DNA of 40,197 bases, from positions 1 to 40,197 of the forward strand of contig JAQWSX010000194.1 of the NCBI GenBank assembly GCA_029242935.1. The letters are read 5' to 3'. Shown one piece after another: positions 34,000 through 40,197 of this stretch (its first letter is position 1; each line of letters starts with the position of its first letter). The DNA comes from Akkermansiaceae bacterium. GTDB lineage: Bacteria > Verrucomicrobiota > Verrucomicrobiia > Verrucomicrobiales > Akkermansiaceae. The position numbers and the translations under genes were made by a program. The notes beneath the pieces were generated by a model. That model ran no database searches. It worked only from the letters and a program-made list of their open reading frames with translations, and was not told the origin of the DNA.

Positions 34000-35406
34000 T
34001 CACATCGGAGCAATTCTCCGGCTGCCGACATCAGTGGTCTTCATGACATGGTCATTGAAGCTTTCCAGGATGAGCCGGTTTTTGATTTCGGCAGAGACTG
34101 GATCGTCCCAGAGGTTTTCGAATTCATTGGGATCGGTTTCCAGATTAAAGAGCTCGCCCAGACCGTTGCGATGATAGACGACCAGCTTGTATTTTTTGGT
34201 GCGATACATCGTGGCGAAGGATGCGTTGCCATTACAGAATTCTTTCGCGAGGGCGTCGAAGTATTCGGAACGAATGCTATCGCGATGGTAATCGGTCGGC
34301 GCATCACCACTCAAGATAGGCCGTAGGCTCATGCCTTGAAAATACTCGGGAAGTTCTATGCCAGCAAAATCCAAAATGGTCGCGCTCATATCGAGAAGTT
34401 CGACAAGGGCATCACTTTGCACGTTGGCGGCGATCGAGTCCGGGCAGTTGAAAATGAGCGGTACGCGGACTAGGCCGTCGTAGAATCGGCATCCTTTGAG
34501 CAGGAGACCATGATCACCGAGTGATTCTCCGTGGTCACTGGTGAATATGATGATGGTGTTTTCGCGTTCGCCGGTTTCGTCGAGTCGCTGAATGATGCGT
34601 GCTAATTGATCGTCGATGAGGGCGATCATGGCGTAGTAAAGAGCCTGGAGTTTCTTTGCTCCTCGCTCCTTTGGAGTCAGCGCTTCGGTCTGAAAATCGA
34701 CGGGTGCAAGCTTGGCCTGTGCAGCAAGATCAGACTCGCGAAAATGCGGGCCGGGCATATTTTTGGGGTCGAATTTATCGGCGTATTCCTTCGGCGGAAT
34801 GAAAGGAGGGTGTGGATCGTAGGGATTGATGTTGAGCATCCATGGTTTGTCGATGGCCTGGGCTTCATCGAGAAATTCCAGCGCACGCTCGGTGGCCCAA
34901 GTAGTCTGGTGAAATTCGGCGGAAACACGTTCTTCACTCTCACGCATAGCATCGAGATCGCCTCCCTTTGCTTTGACCCAATTGGCATAGTCATGTCCTT
35001 CTTTCCAATCATCGCGGGGAGCGTGGCTGAATTTCCAGAAAGTGAAACCGTCATCGAGTCTTGGCTCGGTGCGTTTGCCGGAGCTTTGCAGGTGAAATTT
35101 TCCGATGAGTCCACAATGGTAGCCGGCTTCGGCGACCAGCTTGCTGATGAGGGGCGGGTGGCCTTTGAATGACTCGTTGCCATTGCGCGTGTTGTGCGCG
35201 CGAGTGGGGTAGAGGCCGGTCATAAAACTCGTTCGGCTGGGGGTGCAAATGGGGCTTTGGCAGTAGGTGTGAGTGAAAGCAGTGCCGCCTTTGACAAGGG
35301 CGTCAATGGTCGGAGTCTGTGCATGCGAATTACCGAGTGCCCCGATTGTGTCAAAGCGCTGTTGGTCAGTACAATACCAGAGGATATTCGGTTTTTGAGT
35401 CGTCAT
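34000..35406 (-). CDS. Sulfatase without signal peptide (predicted cytoplasmic)
   Basis: This 468-residue type I sulfatase starts directly with MTTQKPNILWYCTDQQRFDT, so the first metal-binding strand is at the N terminus and no export signal is present. The formylglycine motif is CTPSR (Cys54) and the second metal site is FTSDHGESLGDHG. Cytoplasmic members of the family, such as choline sulfatase, act on small imported sulfate esters. The ATG is three bases after the stop of tctA, so it belongs to the tripartite-transporter operon and very probably desulfates the imported compound. The substrate cannot be read from the sequence. Cys54 would have to be matured in the cytoplasm, by an anSME-type or other enzyme not in the window. 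Confidence 0.87.
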   Translation of the reverse strand: MTTQKPNILWYCTDQQRFDTIGALGNSHAQTPTIDALVKGGTAFTHTYCQSPICTPSRTSFMTGLYPTRAHNTRNGNESFKGHPPLISKLVAEAGYHCGLIGKFHLQSSGKRTEPRLDDGFTFWKFSHAPRDDWKEGHDYANWVKAKGGDLDAMRESEERVSAEFHQTTWATERALEFLDEAQAIDKPWMLNINPYDPHPPFIPPKEYADKFDPKNMPGPHFRESDLAAQAKLAPVDFQTEALTPKERGAKKLQALYYAMIALIDDQLARIIQRLDETGERENTIIIFTSDHGESLGDHGLLLKGCRFYDGLVRVPLIFNCPDSIAANVQSDALVELLDMSATILDFAGIELPEYFQGMSLRPILSGDAPTDYHRDSIRSEYFDALAKEFCNGNASFATMYRTKKYKLVVYHRNGLGELFNLETDPNEFENLWDDPVSAEIKNRLILESFNDHVMKTTDVGSRRIAPM

Positions 35407-35409
35407 AGA

Positions 35410-36891
35410 TTAGGCGGAGGAATTTGAATCTTTGGTGGGTGAATTGGCACGTCGCTGACGTAGGGACCAGAATAAAAGAAGGCCAGCAATGATCAAAAAG
35501 GAAAGCGAGCCTAGACGGGTTAGGAGTGGCAACCAACTTCCGCCGGAGCTCATGAGGCCAGTGGCTATCGATTCCTCGCCAAGGGGTGCGAGCACGAATC
35601 CAATTACGAGTGGTGCGAGCGGGATACGCCAGCGTTCGAGTAAAAACCCAGCGACTCCGAATGAGATCATTACCCAAACATCAAAGTAACGGTTTGCTAG
35701 GGCGAACGAACCGAGGACACAAAACGTGGCGACGATGGGAATCAAGGTGTGATGTTGGATACGGGCTAATTTGGCAATCCATCGGGCGCTGAGAAGCATC
35801 AAAAAGAGCATTGCAACATTTGCCCAAAGGTAGGATGAAATGATGGTGCCCACGATCTTTGGATCGTTTGCGAAGAGCATGGGTCCCGGTTGCAGGCCAT
35901 GGATCACAAAGGCTCCTAGTAAGATGGCATCAATGACACTACCTGGAATTCCGAGCGCGACCAGTGGGACTAACGCGCCTCCAACAGTGGCGTTGTTGGC
36001 GGATTCGGAGGCGATGATACCATCATCGCACCCGGTGCCAAATTTCTCAGGATGCTTTGAGGTGGCGCGGGAAGTCGAGTAGGCAATTAAAGAACCAATG
36101 TTAGCACCAATACCGGGCAGGATACCAATTCCGGTTCCGATGGCGCTTGAGCGTAGGAGGTTGAGCCAATGTGTTTTCCATTCTTTTAGCTTGAGAGTGA
36201 TGGGGCCGTTAATCTCGGTGCTGATGACTTGACTGGTTTCACAAGGGGGCGGTGAAAAGACGCGACTGAGAGCAAAGAGCCCGATAAGGACAGGTAGGAG
36301 TTTTAGGCCGTCATCCATCGCGCTAAAGCCAAAGGTAAGTCGTAGTTCGCCGGTTCCGGGCGCCGTGCCCGGAAGGGCGCAGAGGATTCCCAAGAAGCAT
36401 GAGAGAAGTCCCTTTGGAAGCGAGTTTCCGCTCACGCCGACTACCAGCACCAAGGACATCACGACCAGCGCAAAGAATTCCCACGGGCCGAGCACGGTTG
36501 AGAATTCCGCGATTGGTTTGGCGACCAAAGCAAGAACCGCCCAAGAGATGAGGCCGCCGATAAATGACGCTCCGATGCCGAGACCAAGTGCTCGGCTGGC
36601 CCGCCCCGAACTGGCCATGGGGTAGCCGTCGAGGGTTGTGATGATCGAGGCTGGTGTGCCCGGCATTCTCAGTAGGGTTGCGGTGATCAAACCCCCGCTT
36701 ACTGATCCGACATACATCGCAACGAGCAAGGCTAGTGCGCTTTGGCCATCCATGCTGAAGGTCAGCGGCAAGGTGAGTGAGATCAGCATGGCCCCGGTAA
36801 GGCCGGGGATCGAACCCACGGTGATCCCTAGAGCGGTGCCCAACATGACAAGCATGATGAGTGAGGGTTGTGAGAGGACTTCGAGAATCAT
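35410..36891 (-). CDS. tctA: Tripartite tricarboxylate transporter large permease TctA
   Basis: This 493-residue protein has about 11-12 membrane helices and the TctA hallmarks: GSIPGLTGAMLISLTLPLTF near the N terminus, MYVGSVSGGLITATLLRMPG, its inverted-repeat counterpart GILPGIGANIGSLIAYSTSR, and the conserved GVPGS-like segment LGIPGSVIDAILLGAF. TctA is the transport channel of sodium-coupled uptake systems for carboxylates. It lies between the TctC-TctB fusion (7 bases upstream) and the sulfatase (3 bases downstream), so the three form one operon. Confidence 0.93.
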   Translation of the reverse strand: MILEVLSQPSLIMLVMLGTALGITVGSIPGLTGAMLISLTLPLTFSMDGQSALALLVAMYVGSVSGGLITATLLRMPGTPASIITTLDGYPMASSGRASRALGLGIGASFIGGLISWAVLALVAKPIAEFSTVLGPWEFFALVVMSLVLVVGVSGNSLPKGLLSCFLGILCALPGTAPGTGELRLTFGFSAMDDGLKLLPVLIGLFALSRVFSPPPCETSQVISTEINGPITLKLKEWKTHWLNLLRSSAIGTGIGILPGIGANIGSLIAYSTSRATSKHPEKFGTGCDDGIIASESANNATVGGALVPLVALGIPGSVIDAILLGAFVIHGLQPGPMLFANDPKIVGTIISSYLWANVAMLFLMLLSARWIAKLARIQHHTLIPIVATFCVLGSFALANRYFDVWVMISFGVAGFLLERWRIPLAPLVIGFVLAPLGEESIATGLMSSGGSWLPLLTRLGSLSFLIIAGLLLFWSLRQRRANSPTKDSNSSA

Positions 36892-36898
36892 CGTGTGA

Positions 36899-38200
36899 TC
36901 AGGGGAGGTCGACGACTAGGAATTTGGTGAAAATGAAGAAGGAGCCCCATGCGATGGCGATACCGGCCCCCGTGACTTTTAAAATGGCGCGAGGGCTGCG
37001 TGCTCCGATGGCCGCCGCCAACACTGGGATGAAGATCATGGTGGCGATTGGATAAGGGAGATCAATCACCTGCATCGAGAGAAGATAGCCAGACAGAATC
37101 GCGAGAGTGAGGGCGCCATGGCGCCAATCAAATGGGAGATCACTATTTTCTTCTTTATTGGTGGAAGCTTGGAACAGGACCCAGATGCCGATGCCAAGAA
37201 TCGAGACAAGCATTGGAACTACTGGGTCGGGCAAACCTCGGTATTGAACCAAGGCGATGTCCTGAAATTCTCCTTCTCTTGCGGCGAGGTGGGCATCGAG
37301 TTCATTACCACGAAGAAAGAGCGGCGCTGTTTTAGTCTCAGCAAGTTTTTCGCGAACGTAGTCGGTTGTCATGGCTGCTTCCAACATGTCGGCGATCCGT
37401 TCAACCGCCGCGGTGGGGGTTGATTTGGGGGCCCACCAATAATGAACGTGGGGCATGACGACATTGTAGCCGAGCTCACGGCCTGTCGGAACGTTTGGCA
37501 GGGCCGGATGACGTTCCGGCCCGAGGTAACCGATGGCTCGCACGCCACTCCCTTCGAATCCAATGAATTCGGAGAGTGAAAAAGGAGTTACGTCGATATG
37601 TTTCCCGATCAGATCGTGTCGACGTTTCGATCCGCCGCCACTTGGGACCATGCGGAATTTTGTTTCTCCACCCGCGCTTTCTAGCCGGCGTCCCGCAAAG
37701 TGAGTTGGCGTTCCCGGAGCCATGCCGAATAAGATCGAGTCGGGGTTTTCAGCTGCTGCTTTGAGCAAGCCGTTCAGTTGCTGGAAGGGAGAATCGTCGC
37801 GCACACAGATGACGAGGTTGGACTCTGCAGTGGCAGCAATCGGCTGGAAGGCCTCCGGACCATAGGTGACTCGCCCGGCATATTTCGAAGTAAAAATGCC
37901 TTCATGTAAATTGAGAATCGTGTGACCGTCCGGCGCAGCATTTCGCACGCGACGACTTCCAATCGTTCCGCCTGCTCCCGGAACATTTACGACCACCAGT
38001 GGTTCGGGAAGCAGGTCGTGATCTTCGACCGACTTCTGAATGATGCGGGTGAAGGTATCGCTATCGCCACCGGGTCCGAAAGGGACGACAATTTTGAGAG
38101 GCTTGCGAGGGAACTCGGCGCTTCCGGAGTTGACCTCGTCATCGTGGCACGAGGTCGTTACAAAACCGAAGAGAGCGCCAAGAAGGATCGTGCGAAACAT
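36899..38200 (-). CDS. tctC-tctB: TctC-TctB fusion: solute-binding protein joined to small permease subunit
   Basis: One 433-residue chain covers two subunits normally made separately. Residues about 30-310 are TctC: PLKIVVPFGPGGDSDTFTRI, VNVPGAGGTIGSRRVRNAAPDGHTIL and ALPNVPTGRELGYNV are family signatures. Residues about 322-433 contain four hydrophobic helices (starting at PVVPMLVSILGIGIWVLF) as in TctB, though shorter than the usual subunit of about 140-160 residues. The N terminus (MFRTILLGALFGFVTTSC) is a signal peptide with a weak lipobox. The binding protein would thus be tied to the inner membrane next to TctA instead of diffusing in the periplasm. It is the first gene of the operon. 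Both domain assignments are strong; whether the fusion is common in this group is not known to me. Confidence 0.88.
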   Translation of the reverse strand: MFRTILLGALFGFVTTSCHDDEVNSGSAEFPRKPLKIVVPFGPGGDSDTFTRIIQKSVEDHDLLPEPLVVVNVPGAGGTIGSRRVRNAAPDGHTILNLHEGIFTSKYAGRVTYGPEAFQPIAATAESNLVICVRDDSPFQQLNGLLKAAAENPDSILFGMAPGTPTHFAGRRLESAGGETKFRMVPSGGGSKRRHDLIGKHIDVTPFSLSEFIGFEGSGVRAIGYLGPERHPALPNVPTGRELGYNVVMPHVHYWWAPKSTPTAAVERIADMLEAAMTTDYVREKLAETKTAPLFLRGNELDAHLAAREGEFQDIALVQYRGLPDPVVPMLVSILGIGIWVLFQASTNKEENSDLPFDWRHGALTLAILSGYLLSMQVIDLPYPIATMIFIPVLAAAIGARSPRAILKVTGAGIAIAWGSFFIFTKFLVVDLP

Positions 38201-38249
38201 TGTTTAATTACTGATTTCCCAGTTTCTCGGGGTTACGTGCCGTCATGAG

Positions 38250-38262
38250 ACACTTTAAGTGT
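38250..38262. promoter_or_regulatory. 13-bp inverted repeat ahead of the tct operon
   Basis: ACACTT-T-AAGTGT is a perfect inverted repeat with a one-base centre, 50-62 bp upstream of the tctC-tctB start. This is where an operator of a dimeric regulator, for example a GntR- or LysR-type protein, would be expected. No regulator gene is adjacent. Confidence 0.4.
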
Positions 38263-38391
38263 AAGTGAACAAAGGAGGAAACTCCGGGAATTCTTAAATC
38301 GAAGATCTTTCTTCGCAAGCTTCTCTACCGAGATATCTAGAGCGAAGGAGGCATCTGATAAGGGAATTGTTTGCGTAAAGAGAAAGGACAA

Positions 38392-38425
38392 TCCCTGTTT
38401 CATATTCCAAGAGACTAAACAGGGA
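38392..38425. repeat. Hairpin with perfect 9-bp stem
   Basis: TCCCTGTTT at 38392-38400 and AAACAGGGA at 38417-38425 are exact reverse complements with a 16-base loop. A short GTTTTG run follows on the plus strand, so it might be a weak terminator or part of a small RNA. Nothing upstream on the plus strand needs terminating. Confidence 0.4.
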
Positions 38426-38559
38426 GTTTTGTGGGACCAATCTCTAACTCTCCGGGAGATGGTTTTAGAAGAGTGTCCGGGACCGGAAAGGTCTGCCTGA
38501 ATATCGCGCTTTGTCTTCGGTCGCAATTATAGATTAATTGGAGCTTATCCTCTTGCTCG

Positions 38560-38676
38560 ATGAGCCGCCGCTTCAGTGGAGCCCATCGTGATTTGGTTGA
38601 AGGCTGTTCGGCCTATGCTGAGGCCTACTTGCGTTGGGAAGTGGAAGAAGCGAATCAGATTTCCGTTCTTCGGTAA
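38560..38676 (+). CDS. Short open frame of 38 codons, doubtful
   Basis: An ATG frame encodes a 38-residue charged peptide (starting MSRRFSGAHRDL). A GGAG sequence lies 17 bases upstream, too far for a normal ribosome-binding site. It has no motif or recognisable relative. It may be a gene remnant or chance; it is recorded because nothing else occupies this stretch. Confidence 0.15.
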   Translation: MSRRFSGAHRDLVEGCSAYAEAYLRWEVEEANQISVLR

Positions 38677-38751
38677 ATTATTGTTCGCATTTCCCAGTTG
38701 TTGGCGATGTATTTAGGGATAGGTCGTGGAAGAAATACTAAGCAACGGGGG

Positions 38752-38763
38752 AAAAGGCCTTTT
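38752..38763. promoter_or_regulatory. 12-bp perfect palindrome AAAAGGCCTTTT
   Basis: The palindrome ends 16 bases before the first possible ATG of the propeller gene, within the probable promoter or leader. It could be an operator. As a 12-mer it might also occur by chance. Confidence 0.35.
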
Positions 38764-38779
38764 GGTCTTCAAAATAACC

Positions 38780-40197
38780 ATGATCATACAAAAGATGCAG
38801 GTATTTTTTAAGTTGCTCGGTCTCATTCCTTTTCTAATTTCCTCTGTTAAGGCGGATCCGAAAGGTGTTTGGAATCGTTTTAGGGGTCCTCACGGTTCTG
38901 GGGTTGCAGTTGGCTGTCAACCACCCGTCCAAGTTGGTAAGGATTGCGAGGCTTGGCGGGTCCCAGTCCCGCAGGGGCTGTCCTCTCCAGTTTTATCGCA
39001 AAGCCGAATCTTCCTCACGGCCGTTAGTAATGGCGAGTTGATGACACTTGCTCTCGATAAAAAGGGCGGAAAAGAACTCTGGCGAAGATTCTCTCCAGTG
39101 AAGGCGACGGAGAAGGTCCACCGTGCCGCGAGTCAGGCTTCTTCAACTGTTCTGGTCGATGAACAATATGTCATCGTCTATTTCGGGTCGTATGGATTGC
39201 TTTGCTACGACCACGATGGCAACGAAGTTTGGAAGAAGCCGATTCCAACCCCCCAGACCTTGTATGGAATGGCAAGCTCGCCAATCGGTTTCGGCAAGAT
39301 GGTGATTATGGTGCTTGATGACGACCGAAATCTACCTGGCAGCAAGTTGAGCCGTTCTAAGGTCATCGCATACGAAAAAGCGACCGGAAAGGAACTTTGG
39401 AAGACGGCGCGGCCATTTTCTCGCAGCGGGTGGTCGACGCCCATCATCTGGAATCACAAGGCTGGCTCGGATCTTGTCGTTCTGGGAGACGGGCGGCTCA
39501 ATGCTTATGATCCGGAGACAGGCGAGGGCAAGTGGCATACCACTGGTTTTTCTCGCGAGACGATCGCGGTTCCGGTGGCGAACCGTGATCATGTCTTCGC
39601 ATCTTCGTCACGACGGGGTGGTGATGGCGACGCAGAGACCAACCCAAAGCCCTTCTGGGATGCAATTTTGCCCTTTGATGAGAACAAGAATGGTAAGATT
39701 GAAAGATCGGAGATGAAGCCACCCTTCACCTTTCCTTTCCGCCCGGAACTTCCGGTCGATCATCCCGGTTTTGGCTTCCCCATGCCTCATAATTTGAAGA
39801 AGCGTGAGGAACGTGTGGACTGGATCTTGAGTTGGTTTGATAAAGATAAGGATCGTGCGTGGAGTGAGGAGGAGTTTATGAAAGGATTCAAAGACAAGCC
39901 CGGGAAACCACTTCTCGTGGCAGTTCGTCCGGGTGGTTCAGGGGACGTTACTGAGACTCATGCAAGTTGGTCAGTAAATCGTAATATCCCAGAAATCCCT
40001 TCTCCGCTTCTTCACGATGGGATGATCTACCTGATCCGGGCAGGAGGAGTTCTCGCGGCGACTGACGCCCAGAATGGCGAGATCATTTACCGCAACAGAA
40101 TTTCGAGCCTTGGAGGTCAGTGCACCGCTTCTCCGGTCTATGCCAACGGGCACCTTTATCTTGTTGCCAGTCATGGGGTGATCTCGGTTGTTGCGAC
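38780..40197 (+). CDS. PQQ-like beta-propeller protein with inserted EF-hand pair, 3' end cut off
   Basis: The frame stays open to the window end (472 residues visible). A signal peptide follows either of two in-frame ATGs (38780 or 38795: MQVFFKLLGLIPFLISSVKA), then NRFRGPHGSGV, the opening typical of these secreted propellers. Blades include YEKATGKELWK, YDPETGEGKWH and TDAQNGEIIYR. Between blades, at about residues 300-365, sit two EF-hand loops: DENKNGKIERSE (canonical) and DKDKDRAWSEEE, so calcium probably stabilises or regulates the protein. Its role is unknown; families of this design are numerous in Planctomycetes and Verrucomicrobia. It is divergent from the tct operon. Confidence 0.82.
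   Translation, partial: MIIQKMQVFFKLLGLIPFLISSVKADPKGVWNRFRGPHGSGVAVGCQPPVQVGKDCEAWRVPVPQGLSSPVLSQSRIFLTAVSNGELMTLALDKKGGKELWRRFSPVKATEKVHRAASQASSTVLVDEQYVIVYFGSYGLLCYDHDGNEVWKKPIPTPQTLYGMASSPIGFGKMVIMVLDDDRNLPGSKLSRSKVIAYEKATGKELWKTARPFSRSGWSTPIIWNHKAGSDLVVLGDGRLNAYDPETGEGKWHTTGFSRETIAVPVANRDHVFASSSRRGGDGDAETNPKPFWDAILPFDENKNGKIERSEMKPPFTFPFRPELPVDHPGFGFPMPHNLKKREERVDWILSWFDKDKDRAWSEEEFMKGFKDKPGKPLLVAVRPGGSGDVTETHASWSVNRNIPEIPSPLLHDGMIYLIRAGGVLAATDAQNGEIIYRNRISSLGGQCTASPVYANGHLYLVASHGVISVVA

Larger units (their letters stand above)
38201..38779. other. 579-bp intergenic region without a convincing gene
   Basis: The region separates two divergent genes. It contains a 13-bp inverted repeat near the tctC-tctB start, a 9-bp-stem hairpin in the middle and a 12-bp palindrome just before the propeller gene, each listed separately. 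A 38-codon frame at 38560-38676 is also listed separately at low confidence. I found no RNA gene here. Confidence 0.6.

Noticed and set aside
34606-35172. 188-codon plus-strand frame opposite the cytoplasmic sulfatase
   Set aside because: It is antisense to a clear sulfatase with intact active-site motifs and has no features of its own.
38233-38526. 97-codon minus-strand frame beginning with TTG
   Set aside because: No ribosome-binding site, no recognisable motif, and it covers the inverted repeat and hairpin upstream of the tct operon.

Overview
The window looks like a chromosomal segment of a Gram-negative bacterium of the Planctomycetes-Verrucomicrobia group, most likely a Verrucomicrobiota member from a marine or polysaccharide-rich habitat. 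The reasons are three formylglycine-type sulfatases, two DUF1080 (3-keto-disaccharide hydrolase-like) domains, several secreted PQQ-like beta-propellers, a CBM9/DUF5916 outer-membrane barrel, and a 1,213-residue pilin-like protein resembling the Verrucomicrobia-restricted 'Verru_Chthon cassette protein A' family. This assignment rests on gene content read by eye. I saw no rRNA, tRNA, CRISPR array, transposase or phage gene.

Region 1 (2-5895) carries a truncated ANL-type adenylating enzyme, an aldehyde-dehydrogenase-fold protein without the usual general-base glutamate, and an iron-type alcohol dehydrogenase. They are interleaved with two secreted PQQ-like propellers. Together they suggest activation and stepwise reduction of a carboxylic acid to an alcohol. 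Region 2 (5898-8321) has a MATE exporter and an O6-alkylguanine-type methyltransferase with an unexplained N-terminal extension. Region 3 (8322-14618) holds the pilin-like protein, preceded by repeat-rich regulatory DNA and followed by a clear terminator, then two secreted thioredoxin-fold proteins with degenerate redox sites.

Region 4 (14631-19410) has a lysozyme-like lipoprotein, a tightly overlapping operon (DUF3147-like membrane protein, DUF2891 protein, PaaK-like ligase) and a membrane-anchored PHP hydrolase. Region 5 (19556-24844) is mostly housekeeping: tsaB, citrate synthase, a secreted protein of unknown function, a YcxB-like protein, rnhA and a trypsin-like protease with a calcium-repeat segment.

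Region 6 (24966-35406) is rich in likely polysaccharide functions: a DUF1080-sulfatase-HEAT fusion, an iduronate-sulfatase-like enzyme, a stand-alone DUF1080 protein, a TAXI-type solute-binding protein fused to a cytoplasmic coiled coil, and the DUF5916 barrel. Region 7 (34000-38200) is a compact minus-strand operon: a TctC-TctB fusion, TctA, and a sulfatase with no signal peptide. This suggests uptake of a sulfated carboxylate followed by desulfation in the cytoplasm, and it is the strongest candidate here for an undescribed system. The window ends inside a PQQ-like propeller with an EF-hand pair inserted between blades.
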